Part shown: piece after piece, positions 48,919 to 58,242 of the stretch
How the letters are laid out: each line of letters begins with the position of its first letter
How positions within the stretch are numbered: position 1 is the first letter of the stretch
DNA from: Armatimonadota bacterium
GTDB taxonomy: Bacteria > Armatimonadota > Fimbriimonadia > Fimbriimonadales > Fimbriimonadaceae
NCBI GenBank assembly: GCA_018268315.1
Contig: JAFDWU010000001.1
Location: forward strand, 978,759 to 1,042,758
DNA: 64,000 bases
Direction: 5' to 3'
Translations under genes and position numbers: made by a program
Notes under the pieces: generated by a model
Databases searched by the model: none
Told to the model about the DNA's origin: nothing
Seen by the model: only the letters and a program-made list of their open reading frames with translations

Positions 48919-51492
48919 TTACTTCTTCAGCCGCTTCTCGTACTTGCGATACAGCTCGGTGAACTTGCTCTTCAGCGTGATCGGCTTACCGCCGATGAAC
49001 TCGTACCGAACGTGGGTAGTGGTCTCAAGCGGATCGCCGTCGGTCACCACGATGTTCGCCACCTTGCCCGGAGTCAGGCTGCCAACCCGGTCGCTGATTC
49101 CCAGAATCTCCGCGTTGCTCAGCGTCAAAGCCCGCATTGCGTCGTCGTGGGAAAGGCCGCGAGCGCAGTACATGCCCGTGCGGTTCGCCAGATCATGAAT
49201 CTGTTCGGAAGAGCCCGAAGCGACTCCAATCTTAACCCCTGCCGCGCGAAGCAACGCCGCGTTGCTGAAAGGAGCGTCGTACGGATCGCCCTCAGATGCG
49301 CCGGTTGCCGATGGGCACGAGAACGCCGGAGGGTTCAGGATTACCGGCACCCCGGCATCTGCCAAGTCCTTCGCTACGCGCCAGGCCTGACTGCCGCCGT
49401 AGATCGCAATCTTCAGATTCAGCTTTTTGCCAAACGCAAGCGCCGATTTGATTTCAGAGGCGGCATTGGCTATCAGCATCACGGTTTTCTCGCCGTTCAC
49501 GTAGGGAATCAGCGCCTCCCACTTGGTAGATAGCGGCGTGCCTTCAGGGTCTACCTTCCGCGCCTCGGCGTACGCCTTGGCTTGGGCGAAGTACTCCTCA
49601 ATCTCCTTGCGCCTATCCACAACTTCCGCATCCGCCTTCTCAATCTGATCCAGCGGCAAGAAGAACCGCGCGAACCCAGAGATCTTCCCCGGCCACTGGA
49701 TTACCAAATCTTCATGGTCGTTCACCGTCAGTTGCTCGCGGGTGTATCCGGCAAGATCGATGATGCCGCTGGTGCCACTGAACACCCCGCCGCCAGGTCC
49801 AACATGCGCGGTGGTGATGCCGGAGCATCGGGCGATGGGAATGCGCGTGGTTTCCGGATTGATCGCATGCACCGCAAGCAGATCTGGGTTGAACGGAGAG
49901 CGCTCGCTGTTGTCCTGCGTAGCCGAGACCTCGCCAAGTTCCGAAAGGCCAAGGTCGCTGCCGCCGTCAATGAATCCAGGATAGACGTGCATGCCCTTTG
50001 CGTTCAGCACCACCGCGCCGGACGGCACTGAAACGTTCGCGCCGACGGCGACAATCTTGTTTCCGCGAACCACCACTCGGCCGTTCGGAATCTCAGGCCC
50101 GTCGATCGGGTGGACGGTTGCCCCTTCAATCACGTAGGTGTCAGACCAAGCGAGCGGAGCTGCTTCGTCCTCAACCTGCTGGGTGGTGTGGACCTCGTCA
50201 CGGGTCGTGCTCTGCGCATCAAGGCCAAAGCGATCCTTGCGCTGGAACATCACCTCGCCATCCACCAGCGTCGTCTCGCAGCGCGAGTAAACGCCGAGCG
50301 GGTTGCCTTTCCAGATGGCGATGTCCGCGTCCTTGCCTTCATCCAGCGATCCCACGCGATCTCCAATCCCGATCATGCGGGCTGGGTTAAGGGTGACGGT
50401 CTTCAACGCGTCATCTTCGGATATCCCGTAGCGCATCGCCTTGCCTGCATCTTGCTGCAAAGGCGCAAGCCCGGTGAAGGAGTCAGTATTAACGGCGGTT
50501 TCCACCCCCGCCCGAATGCAGAGGGAGGTGGCAAGCGGAATTGCGTCATAGACCTCAATCTTATATGCCCATGCGGAGGCAAACATCGAAACCGGAATGT
50601 GCATTTCGGCAAGTTCGGGCGCGATCTTATAGCTCTCGAGCGCGTGTTGCAGGGTTAGGCGGAAGCCGAACTCCTTGCTTAACCTGGCCATCATCAGCAT
50701 TTCGTCTTGCCGATAGCTATGGCACTGAACCCAAATTCGCCCGCGAAGGATATCGGCGAGGGTCTCTAGCCGCAGGTCCTTGCGTGGCGCGGGGCCATTT
50801 GGATGGCTCTTGTAGTCGTCCCAAAGCTTCATGTAAGCCTTGGCATCCGCGAATGCGCGGCGATAGATCGACTCCACACCCATTCGGGTGACCGGGTAGC
50901 GGCCGGAGGAATCCCTATCCGGTCGCTTTGGGTTCTCGCCGAGGGCAAACTTCAACATGCGCGGCGCGTTGGGGAAGATCATGTCTTCCACCGTTCCATG
51001 CCACTTCTGCTTGGTCACCACACTCTGCCCGCCGATCGCATTTCCGCTTCCGTGAAGGGTTAGCGCGCTGGTAACGCCGTTGGCGAGGTGATAAAAGAGT
51101 CCGTCCTGCTGGGGGTCGATCACGTCGGTCATCTGGACCTCGGCAGTCACGGAATCGGTCCCTTCGTTGACCTCGGTGATTCCACGGTGGGAGTGGCTGT
51201 CCACGATTCCCGGCGTAACGATCATGCCGCTGGCGTCGATGACCGCGAAGCCGGCAGGCGCAGCAAGATCGCGCCCGATCTTGGCAATCTTGCCGTTCTT
51301 CACCAGGATGTCGGTATCCGCGAGCGTGCCGTGGGTGACCGTCATCAGCTTGCCATGCTTGATCAGGCAGTTTCCTCCAGTCTTTAGAGCAGGAATGCGA
51401 TCGTTTTCGAATTCAAATACCGCTTGCTGCGGCAGCGCCTGAGCGGCAACTGCCGCCAAGGCAATGATGGGAAGGGTGCGTGATAAATTCAT
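48919..51492 (-). CDS. Secreted double-domain amidohydrolase
   Basis: About 857 residues with a signal peptide (LSRTLPIIALAAVAAQALPQQ). Two amidohydrolase-type halves: the first has the metal motif VDSHSHRG (His-x-His, about residue 100), LTLQHALESYKI and the AVNTDSFTGLAPLQQDAGKAMRYG strand; the second begins VIEGATVHPIDGPE and has GFIDGGSDLG where His-x-His would be, so it has lost those metal ligands, and ends with a dynein-like VTLNPARMIGIGDRVG/LSNAEILGISDRVGSL repeat in both halves. Substrate unknown; imidazolonepropionase-like members occur. I take ATG 51492 over a start at 51516 because the signal begins there. It is second in an operon. Confidence 0.8.
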   Translation of the reverse strand: MNLSRTLPIIALAAVAAQALPQQAVFEFENDRIPALKTGGNCLIKHGKLMTVTHGTLADTDILVKNGKIAKIGRDLAAPAGFAVIDASGMIVTPGIVDSHSHRGITEVNEGTDSVTAEVQMTDVIDPQQDGLFYHLANGVTSALTLHGSGNAIGGQSVVTKQKWHGTVEDMIFPNAPRMLKFALGENPKRPDRDSSGRYPVTRMGVESIYRRAFADAKAYMKLWDDYKSHPNGPAPRKDLRLETLADILRGRIWVQCHSYRQDEMLMMARLSKEFGFRLTLQHALESYKIAPELAEMHIPVSMFASAWAYKIEVYDAIPLATSLCIRAGVETAVNTDSFTGLAPLQQDAGKAMRYGISEDDALKTVTLNPARMIGIGDRVGSLDEGKDADIAIWKGNPLGVYSRCETTLVDGEVMFQRKDRFGLDAQSTTRDEVHTTQQVEDEAAPLAWSDTYVIEGATVHPIDGPEIPNGRVVVRGNKIVAVGANVSVPSGAVVLNAKGMHVYPGFIDGGSDLGLSELGEVSATQDNSERSPFNPDLLAVHAINPETTRIPIARCSGITTAHVGPGGGVFSGTSGIIDLAGYTREQLTVNDHEDLVIQWPGKISGFARFFLPLDQIEKADAEVVDRRKEIEEYFAQAKAYAEARKVDPEGTPLSTKWEALIPYVNGEKTVMLIANAASEIKSALAFGKKLNLKIAIYGGSQAWRVAKDLADAGVPVILNPPAFSCPSATGASEGDPYDAPFSNAALLRAAGVKIGVASGSSEQIHDLANRTGMYCARGLSHDDAMRALTLSNAEILGISDRVGSLTPGKVANIVVTDGDPLETTTHVRYEFIGGKPITLKSKFTELYRKYEKRLKK

Positions 51493-51496
51493 TGGC

Positions 51497-52870
51497 TTAC
51501 TCCTCGTCAAAATCAAACTGAAGCGGCGCCCCTAGCCGCTTCTTCTTCGGGTCGAGCTTGATGCCGTCGATGTACACGAAGGCGGCGCTGGACTTGTCGT
51601 CAAATAGGCTCCCGTTCCAAACCGTGAGATTTGCAATCGCGCCCGCCTCAATGCGCCCTAGCCCCTTCAGCTTAAGAAGGCTGGCAGCGTTCGTGGTGAG
51701 GCCGGCAATCGCGTCCTCCTGGCTCAGGCCCTCCTTCACCGCTCGGCGAAGGTTCTTGAAGAACTCATCGGTCCCCGGGACGCCATCGGCCGAGAAGGCG
51801 AACGGAATACCCTGCTTGGCGAGCACAGAGGGGTTGCGGACAAGGTCGACGAAATTGCGTTCGGCGTCTTGCTTGATTGGCAGCGGATCCTCGTCCGGGT
51901 TTTCCGGAACCGGCGCTGCCTCAGCAGGCTTTGCAGCCCCGCCCGGCGGCTGAACGGCGGTCGGAATCGGCTCCTTGCCGAATGCAAGCTTCAGAATCAC
52001 CGAAGCGCCCTTCAGGATGCCCGGGTTCTTGTAGCCTTGCCCAGCGTCAACTAGCAACGCAGGAGCGCCGAGCTCCTTTGCAAGCCGTATGGTGTGCTGG
52101 ATATTCGAGATATCCCCAGCACTGAACACCAGCGGCATTCCCTGGCTGATGCTGTTAGCTAGAGAGCCGATGAAGGGGTCTTGGGCTGGGCGCTCGCCCG
52201 AATCGGCTTGCGATGCTTCCGCCATCCAGTTCGAATCTAGAAGAGCTTGCCGAAGGCCTGCGTAGCGGCCGAGCGCGGTACCCGGGTATTCGCCGCCATA
52301 GCGGCTGCCCGGGCCAAAGATATCCGCAAACAGGGCCGTTCGGTCCTGTAGCAGCGCCGAAGCGCCGGCCTTGCCCGAGGTGTTGAATACGGCGGCGGGT
52401 CCATTGATAAAGCTTCCCGATGGCGCTACCAGCGCGGCGGTAAAACCGCCTGCGCGAAGGTTCTTCCACTGATCGTTATCGGGGTCATAAAGTTGAGCTG
52501 CGCCGAGGCCGGTCTGTTCGGGATAGGCCACGCGCATCTGCGTCACTACGTCCTCGCTTATCGAGGGCACGTCTGTATGGCGCGGCAGTTTTACCGACCC
52601 AAGCCCCTTCGTGGTGAAGGCGTCGATGAATCCGGCATAGACGGTGAGCCCCTTGCCGTCGGTCACAATTGCGCCCGGCGGGACAACCACGCTTTCTCCA
52701 ACCGCGATAATCCTTCCGCCGCGCATGAGCACGGAACCCTTCTCGATCACTTGGGTTGGGCTGACTTGAATGCGCGCTCCCACGATTGCTGTCGTCGTAA
52801 GGCTCGGGCGCAAGCTTTGGGCCTGGCTTAACGAAACCAGGGCTAGCCCAAGAATGGCAAGACTCTTCAT
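51497..52870 (-). CDS. Secreted amidohydrolase-like protein
   Basis: 457 residues with a signal peptide (KSLAILGLALVSLSQAQS). Amidohydrolase composite domain: TTAIVGARIQVSPTQVIEKGSVLMRGGRIIAVGESV, then LTVYAGFIDAFTTKGLG where the usual His-x-His metal motif is missing, and a C-terminal GLGRIEAGAIANLTVWNGSLF. A proline- and Glu-rich insertion (about 305-330) is unusual. Without the metal pair it may be a structural partner of the double-domain enzyme encoded just downstream (5-base gap), like a non-catalytic subunit. TAACAA lies 6 bases before the ATG. Confidence 0.75.
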   Translation of the reverse strand: MKSLAILGLALVSLSQAQSLRPSLTTTAIVGARIQVSPTQVIEKGSVLMRGGRIIAVGESVVVPPGAIVTDGKGLTVYAGFIDAFTTKGLGSVKLPRHTDVPSISEDVVTQMRVAYPEQTGLGAAQLYDPDNDQWKNLRAGGFTAALVAPSGSFINGPAAVFNTSGKAGASALLQDRTALFADIFGPGSRYGGEYPGTALGRYAGLRQALLDSNWMAEASQADSGERPAQDPFIGSLANSISQGMPLVFSAGDISNIQHTIRLAKELGAPALLVDAGQGYKNPGILKGASVILKLAFGKEPIPTAVQPPGGAAKPAEAAPVPENPDEDPLPIKQDAERNFVDLVRNPSVLAKQGIPFAFSADGVPGTDEFFKNLRRAVKEGLSQEDAIAGLTTNAASLLKLKGLGRIEAGAIANLTVWNGSLFDDKSSAAFVYIDGIKLDPKKKRLGAPLQFDFDEE

Positions 52871-52954
52871 CTCGCTTTGTTACCCTAGCTGGACAACTTG
52901 CAAATGGGACCTTTTTGGGCGAGCGCAGTGGGCTAAAATGGCGCTGACAAAAGC

Positions 52955-54283
52955 GTGAAAGCCTTCCTGCAATCCATAGTCCCCACCAAGTGGTTTTGGC
53001 TGGCGCTCGCGCTGGGCATTCCGCTTGCGATGCTGGCCGAAGCGTCGGGCAGGCCGTTTCTCATCTACCTCTACAACTTCTTGGTTCTTGCTTTCGGGCT
53101 GGCGGATGCCGCGCTTACGCCATCGCCCGAGGTTCTTAGGTTCGAGCGCGAGATGGATCCCGTTCTCTCTGTTCGGCAGCAGAACAAGATACTTGCGCGG
53201 TTAACCAACGATGGCAACGAGCCGATCAAGCTTCGAATTCGCGACGAACTGCCCGCGCTGAGCTTGCAGGAAACCGCCGAGCGGACGGTTACAATCCAGC
53301 CGGGCAAGACGGAAGAAATAACTTCGACCCTCACGCCGCTGGAGCGCGGCGCCGACTTCTTCCGAGGCGTATTTGTGCGTATCAGCGGCCCGTTGGGACT
53401 GGTGGAGATCAGCGCGACCATTCACCCGGCAGAGCCGGTGCGCGTGTATCCGAACGTTCTTGCCCTGCGCAAGTTTGATTTCTTGAACCAGAAGGGACGC
53501 CTGAACACGATGGGCATCCGCCGCTCCCGGCAACGCGGCTTGGGAAGCGAGTTTGAGTCGCTAAAGGAGTACACGCCGGGGAATGACTTCCGCAAGATCG
53601 ACTGGAAGGCGTCGGGCCGGCGCGGCAAGCTGATCGTGCGCGAGTATGAGGCGGAGAAGAACCAGTCCGTGATGCTCCTTGTTGATGCCGGAAGGGCGAT
53701 GCTGGCCGAAGTTGATGGCGTCCGCAAGATCGACCGGGTTCTGGATTCAATTCTGCTCATCGCCAACGCAGTGGCGATGTCGGGCGACTCGGTGGGCTTG
53801 ATGGTTTACGCCGATACCGTCATCCGCTACATTCCGCCCAAGCGGGGCCGAGCTCAGGTGGGAATCATTATCGAGGCGATTCATGATCTCCTCGCTGAGC
53901 CGATCGCCACCGATCATGCGCGCGCCTCTGCCTACCTTGCCACCCGCTGGAAGCGTCGGTCCTTGGTCATCGCCTTTACCGACCTTGAGGACAAAGCAGA
54001 TGCCGAAGAATGGGTGCGCTGCTTTTCTTCCATCGCCAAGCGGCACTTGATGATTCTTGGCCGGGTAAGCGATCCAAAACTGCATGAGCTTTACGACCTT
54101 CCGCCTGGAAAGGTGGCAACCATGTATAGCCGCGCCGCCGTAGCCCTAGTGATGGATGAACGAAAGACGGTGGCGTCCGTGCTCGGCAACTCGGGGATAC
54201 ACCACCTCGAGGCGGAACCGGATGACCTTGCTGCCGCTCTCGTCTCGTTTTACTTCCGAGCGAAAGAACGTTCGTTGATCTGA
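52955..54283 (+). CDS. DUF58 membrane-anchored protein
   Basis: 442 residues. Two hydrophobic helices at the N-terminus (WFWLALALGIPLAMLAEAS, FLIYLYNFLVLAFGLAD), a beta-sandwich (about 60-165), then the DUF58 core RSRQRGLGSEFESLKEYTPGNDFRKIDWKASGRRGKLIVREYEAEKNQSVMLLVDAGRAML, which leads into a von Willebrand A-like domain with a D-x-S-like site (VDAGRAM). Such proteins usually accompany a MoxR AAA ATPase; none is in the window. GTG 52955 is the first start after the promoter region; TAAAAT lies 15 bases upstream. Confidence 0.85.
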   Translation: MKAFLQSIVPTKWFWLALALGIPLAMLAEASGRPFLIYLYNFLVLAFGLADAALTPSPEVLRFEREMDPVLSVRQQNKILARLTNDGNEPIKLRIRDELPALSLQETAERTVTIQPGKTEEITSTLTPLERGADFFRGVFVRISGPLGLVEISATIHPAEPVRVYPNVLALRKFDFLNQKGRLNTMGIRRSRQRGLGSEFESLKEYTPGNDFRKIDWKASGRRGKLIVREYEAEKNQSVMLLVDAGRAMLAEVDGVRKIDRVLDSILLIANAVAMSGDSVGLMVYADTVIRYIPPKRGRAQVGIIIEAIHDLLAEPIATDHARASAYLATRWKRRSLVIAFTDLEDKADAEEWVRCFSSIAKRHLMILGRVSDPKLHELYDLPPGKVATMYSRAAVALVMDERKTVASVLGNSGIHHLEAEPDDLAAALVSFYFRAKERSLI

Positions 54284-54351
54284 TTTTCGCAAAAGAGCAC
54301 GATATGTCAAGAATCGGCATTTTGTGTATCTGTGCCAAATTGCGGCGGCAG

Positions 54352-54357
54352 TAAGAT
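54352..54357 (+). promoter_or_regulatory. -10-like TAAGAT before the Cys/Met enzyme gene
   Basis: TAAGAT followed by exactly 7 bases and the ATG at 54365. Fits the leaderless pattern. Confidence 0.45.
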
Positions 54358-54364
54358 AGCCCTA

Positions 54365-55504
54365 ATGAAAGCGGGCACGAAGGCGATCCACGTAGGGCAT
54401 GGCAGCGAGGGGACCGCGCCACTGGTAACCCCCATCACTTTGGCTTCGACCTTCACTTGGGAGAATCTGCACCAAGAGCCCGAATACGTCTACACCCGCT
54501 ACACCAACCCCAGCCGCACAGAGCTCGAGAAGATATTGGCAAGCCTCGAGAACGGCCGGTTTTGCACCTGTTACGCAAGCGGTATGGCGGCGATGACCGC
54601 CGCCTTCAGCGCGCTTCAAGCGGGCGATCATGTGCTGATTGCTTCCGATATCTACGGCGGCACCTCCTTCTTCGCCGCTCAGGAATTCGAGCGAAGCGGG
54701 ATTCAGTGGTCGGAATTCGATGCGATCTGCTTGGAATCTGTTGAAGAAGTTGCCAGGCCCAACACGAAGATGATCGTATTCGAGACGCCGACAAACCCGG
54801 TCCTGCGCCTCGCCGATATCTCTGCGATAGCAAAGCTTGCCAAGTCTAAGGGCTGGATTTCGGTGCTTGATAACACCTTCGCCTCCCCGATCTTGCAGAA
54901 CCCGCTTGAGTACGGAATCGACGTGGTGATGCACTCGCTGACGAAGTACATCAACGGCCATTCCGATCTGATTGGCGGCGCTCTCATCACAAACAGTGAG
55001 GCGCTTGGCGAGCGGTTCTTCAAGTACGCCAAGACCGCTGGCGCCAACCTTGGCCCATTCGAGGCGTATCTCACCGTTCGCGGAGTCCGAACCCTAAATG
55101 TCCGCATGCGAGAGCACTGCAAGAATGCGATGGGCCTTGCCGAGTACTTCAAAGGCGCGAAGCGAGTGCGAAAGGTCTACTATCCTGGCCTGAAAGAGCA
55201 TCCCGGTCATGAGCTTGCCGCTCGGCAAATGAAGGGCGGATTCGGCGGCATGCTCGCGATCGAGCTTGACGCCACCGCCGAAGAGACGAGCAGGATCGCC
55301 AAGAGCCTGAAGATATTCTCGGTCGCCGCCTCGTTCGGCGGGGTGGAGTCGATCATTAGCTACCCCATGCAGATGTCCCACAAAATGGTCTCCGACGCCG
55401 AGAAGCTTGCCAAGGGCGTTACGCCATCCCTGCTGCGCATTTCGGCGGGCATCGAGGACCTTGAAGACCTCATCGCAGATTGGGAACAGGCGCTTAAGGC
55501 TTAG
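54365..55504 (+). CDS. Cys/Met metabolism PLP enzyme (cystathionine synthase/lyase type)
   Basis: 379 residues of the cystathionine gamma-synthase/lyase and methionine gamma-lyase family. N-terminal KAIHVGHGSEGTAPLVTPITLASTF, the YTRYTNPSRTELEKILASLE substrate loop, Asp in SVLDNTFASPI and PLP Lys in HSLTKYINGHSDLIGG (about 195). C-terminal GGVESIISYPMQMSHKMVS. Which reaction (synthase, lyase or O-acetylhomoserine sulfhydrylase-like) cannot be decided from sequence alone. ATG 54365 preferred over a start 33 bases upstream because it begins at the conserved N-terminus and fits the -10 spacing. It is convergent with the ArnT-like gene. Confidence 0.9.
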   Translation: MKAGTKAIHVGHGSEGTAPLVTPITLASTFTWENLHQEPEYVYTRYTNPSRTELEKILASLENGRFCTCYASGMAAMTAAFSALQAGDHVLIASDIYGGTSFFAAQEFERSGIQWSEFDAICLESVEEVARPNTKMIVFETPTNPVLRLADISAIAKLAKSKGWISVLDNTFASPILQNPLEYGIDVVMHSLTKYINGHSDLIGGALITNSEALGERFFKYAKTAGANLGPFEAYLTVRGVRTLNVRMREHCKNAMGLAEYFKGAKRVRKVYYPGLKEHPGHELAARQMKGGFGGMLAIELDATAEETSRIAKSLKIFSVAASFGGVESIISYPMQMSHKMVSDAEKLAKGVTPSLLRISAGIEDLEDLIADWEQALKA

Positions 55505-56958
55505 TTCTCACGCTTTGTGATTGGCAGCAGCCGGAACAGGCGGAAGTTCGAGTAATCGCCGGGCGGCGTAGAGTCTTCAAGAGCCATGCCGCTCCCGCGT
55601 GCCAACCCCACATCATCGGTGGTGATTCGCCCTTGGCGGGTGATGATCCAGACCGGCTGGTGAAGCGCAAGGAGCTCGTCCAGATTCTCTGTTAGCAGTA
55701 GCGGTTGATCCAGAACGAACGCAAGGCTCGGCTGACTGGTTTCCTGAATCTTTAGCTTGCCGGTGCCGAGCGACTTCTGCCGCCGAGGCATTTGGAAGGC
55801 GCTGATCGTTTTCGCGCCGGGCTGAGCTTTGACGTAGAGCGCCAGGCGGTCAAGCTCCGCCTTCCCGGATGCCCCATACCACCAGGTTAAGCCGCTATGA
55901 ACCAGCGCGCCCACAATCAGGACGGCCGCGGCTAGCCAGGCAAACAGAGCTCTACGGTCGGTAGATCGCCGCGCGAGTGTGCCGCCAAGGAGTAGCGCCA
56001 AGGGGGGAGTGCACGGCAGCACGTAGTGCGGCAGCTTAGTGCCGCTGATGGTGAAGAAGATGAGCACGACGAGCACCCACCGCCATAGATAGCGGACGAA
56101 CGGTTGCTGATCCTCCGGCCACTCGTCCAGCTTTGCCGCGCGGCGCGTCCATAGACTCCACGGGAACATGCCAACGGCGAGGACCAGGGGGTACATCAGG
56201 AGGCCGATGGCGCCGATTTGGTGCGCCTCGTCGCCGCCGGTGAAGCGGTCGAGGTTCTGCTCAATCAAGAATTTCTGGACGAACTGGGCGTGGTTCGCCA
56301 TGTACGCTGGCAGGTACCAGCTTGCGATGACCAGCAGCATCAAGGCGGTTCCCGCCAGCCATTGGCCCTTGAACTTGGGCCGAAGCAGGGGCTCGCGCCA
56401 ATAGGTTGTTCCTGCCAGAGCCGCGAAAAGAAGCAGCCCAACCGGCCCCTTGGCGAGCACCGAGAAGCCCAGGCTAAGCGCGGTAACCAGCCGCCATCGA
56501 GGGTCCTCGTAGAGTGAGAGATAGAACGTGAAGAACGCGGCGCTCAGGCACAAGACCAGCACCGGATCGACAATCATAAGGCGACCAGCAGCTGAGAAGA
56601 AAAGGCTTGCGCTCAGCACCAACACGGCGGCGATCGCCCCATTTTCGCCAAGCTTTCTCTTGCCGATCCAACCAACAAGGCACAGGGTGCCGATGGAGGC
56701 GAGCACGCTTGGCAGCCTCGGCCCAAGCGCCGTGCCGAATAGCATTACCGTGGGCTTAGCCAGCCAGTACAGCAGAATCGGCTTCTCGAACCAAGGCGAG
56801 CCGTTGTAGAAGGGAGTTATCCACTCGCCGCGCCGGTTCATCTCGCCAACTACCGCGGCGTAAAAGCCTTCATCAAGATCAAACAGGCCGTAAGCCCAGA
56901 AGCCAAGAAAAGAAACCGCCCCCACAAGGAGCGCGAGCAGGAGCGCCCGTTTAGCCAT
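55501..56958 (-). CDS. ArnT-like lipid-linked glycosyltransferase (GT39/GT83)
   Basis: 485 residues, about eleven hydrophobic helices. The catalytic loop near residue 30 has the acidic pair FDLDEGFYAAVVGEMNRRGEWITPFYNGSPWFEKPIL, the family's signature. PMT-type glycosyltransferases of this class move sugars from polyprenyl phosphate to lipid A or other outer acceptors. The C-terminal soluble part has RLALYVKAQPGAKTISAF. It overlaps the GmhA-like gene by 8 bases, which supports an envelope/LPS role for both. The exact donor is unknown. Confidence 0.85.
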   Translation of the reverse strand: MAKRALLLALLVGAVSFLGFWAYGLFDLDEGFYAAVVGEMNRRGEWITPFYNGSPWFEKPILLYWLAKPTVMLFGTALGPRLPSVLASIGTLCLVGWIGKRKLGENGAIAAVLVLSASLFFSAAGRLMIVDPVLVLCLSAAFFTFYLSLYEDPRWRLVTALSLGFSVLAKGPVGLLLFAALAGTTYWREPLLRPKFKGQWLAGTALMLLVIASWYLPAYMANHAQFVQKFLIEQNLDRFTGGDEAHQIGAIGLLMYPLVLAVGMFPWSLWTRRAAKLDEWPEDQQPFVRYLWRWVLVVLIFFTISGTKLPHYVLPCTPPLALLLGGTLARRSTDRRALFAWLAAAVLIVGALVHSGLTWWYGASGKAELDRLALYVKAQPGAKTISAFQMPRRQKSLGTGKLKIQETSQPSLAFVLDQPLLLTENLDELLALHQPVWIITRQGRITTDDVGLARGSGMALEDSTPPGDYSNFRLFRLLPITKREN

Positions 56959-57526
56959 GGCCCAGCAAAGATTCAGTCGCGGCGATTACCGCGTGAAGGG
57001 CAAGCATGTGCAGCTCCTGAATGCGGTCCGCGGCTTCGCCTGGAAATAGGATCGCGAGATCGCAAAGCGCGGCGAGGTCGCCCCCGCCTCTGCCGAGAAA
57101 TCCGACCGTTCTCACGTCGTATTGCCTGGCCTCGCGCGCCGCCTCGACCAGATTCGTCGATTGCCCGCTTGTCGAGAGCAGCAGCAAGATGTCGCCATGC
57201 TGTCCATATGCGGCGACTTGCCTTGCGAACACTTGCTGATACCCGTAGTCGTTTGAGATGCAGGTTAATGCAGAAGCCTCGGAGAGCGCCAAGGCCGGGT
57301 ACGGGCGGCGGTCCTTCTGAAACCGCCCTGTCCACTCCTCGCAAAAGTGCATCGCATCCGCCATGCTCCCGCCATTCCCGCAGGCCATCACTTTGTTTCC
57401 GGCTTGAAAGACCCCAGCGAGATCGCCCGCGAACTGGTTCAGGCGCTCAAGGACGTCGGGTGAATTCCGGAGAGCTTCTAAAAGGCGAGCGGCCTCAAGG
57501 AGCGCGTTTTCAATCTGCCCTGGCAT
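56951..57526 (-). CDS. gmhA: Sedoheptulose-7-phosphate isomerase-like SIS protein
   Basis: 191 residues with the GmhA pattern: ACGNGGSMADAMHFCEEWTGRF (about 47-68, phosphosugar-binding SIS loop), ISNDYGYQQVFARQV, LLLLSTSGQSTNLVEAAREAR and the last catalytic helix ELHMLALHAVIAATE. GmhA makes heptose for LPS core; the ADP-heptose genes are not adjacent. TATGGT at 57535-57540 is 8 bases before the ATG, the same as for acpP. The stop overlaps the next gene's start region. Confidence 0.88.
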   Translation of the reverse strand: MPGQIENALLEAARLLEALRNSPDVLERLNQFAGDLAGVFQAGNKVMACGNGGSMADAMHFCEEWTGRFQKDRRPYPALALSEASALTCISNDYGYQQVFARQVAAYGQHGDILLLLSTSGQSTNLVEAAREARQYDVRTVGFLGRGGGDLAALCDLAILFPGEAADRIQELHMLALHAVIAATESLLGHG

Positions 57527-57543
57527 GCGCTAAGACCATACCC

Positions 57544-58239
57544 TCAGTTCTGCCAAGGAAGGGTCCAGATTTTGTGCCTTTGCCAATGCTTTAGGCATCG
57601 CTCGATGTACCCAAACAGGTTGAAGATGTCCCGATAAAGATCGACCACAGCCCCGATTTCCTCGCCTGGACGCCGTCTTGCAAGCAGGGAAGCCAGGTCG
57701 TATTCAAAGAACGCAAGGAACCCGGCGTTCCACGCAAGCGCTTCTGCGGCCTCGCTTGGCGGTAATCCCTTGGCGGTAGAAATCAGCGCGACCAAGAATG
57801 AACTGAAGATGAGCGAGAGAATGAACTGGCCCACAAAGCTAAAATCCCGCCCGCAGAGCCGAGAGTAGATAAGCGCTCCGCCTGCGGCGTACACCGGCGG
57901 CCAAACCTGAAACCCGAGCGCCGTCCAAGATCGGATGCATGGCCCCAGAGCGATGAGGAAGGGCAGCAGCAGCACTCCCGAAAGAACATGCTCTTGCGGG
58001 CGACCGCGGCCGAGCGTCCGCACCAAGCTTAAGAAAAGCAGATAGAGGATGCACGCCCAAAGGGCGGGAATAGCGGGCGGATTCGGACCCGGCAAGAAGC
58101 TGGCGCCGGCAACCAGAAGGATGCTGGCAAAGTGGAAACCACAAACCCGCCGGATAAAGGTCAGCCGCTCGAGATAGGGCCGCTCCGTGATATTTCCCGG
58201 AACTTCGCTTGGGTCAGGAATGTAGTTCGGAACGTACAG
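57544..58239 (-). CDS. Membrane protein of unknown family with no ordinary start codon
   Basis: The frame from 58095 (TTG) to 57544 would start in the middle of a transmembrane segment. Reading upstream in frame gives a sensible N-terminus (LYVPNYIPDPSEVPGN, TERPYLERLTFIRRVCGF) and no ATG, GTG or TTG until the TGA of the M16 gene at 58243. I propose CTG 58239, which has AGGTGA 4 bases before it. The protein then has about 231 residues and five hydrophobic segments (FHFASILLVAGASF, WACILYLLFLSLV, LIALGPCIRSW, FVGQFILSLIFSSFLVALIS, AGFLAFFEYDLASLL). I recognise no family. It is coupled to the M16 gene. Confidence 0.55.
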   Translation of the reverse strand: MYVPNYIPDPSEVPGNITERPYLERLTFIRRVCGFHFASILLVAGASFLPGPNPPAIPALWACILYLLFLSLVRTLGRGRPQEHVLSGVLLLPFLIALGPCIRSWTALGFQVWPPVYAAGGALIYSRLCGRDFSFVGQFILSLIFSSFLVALISTAKGLPPSEAAEALAWNAGFLAFFEYDLASLLARRRPGEEIGAVVDLYRDIFNLFGYIERCLKHWQRHKIWTLPWQN

Positions 58240-58242
58240 TTC

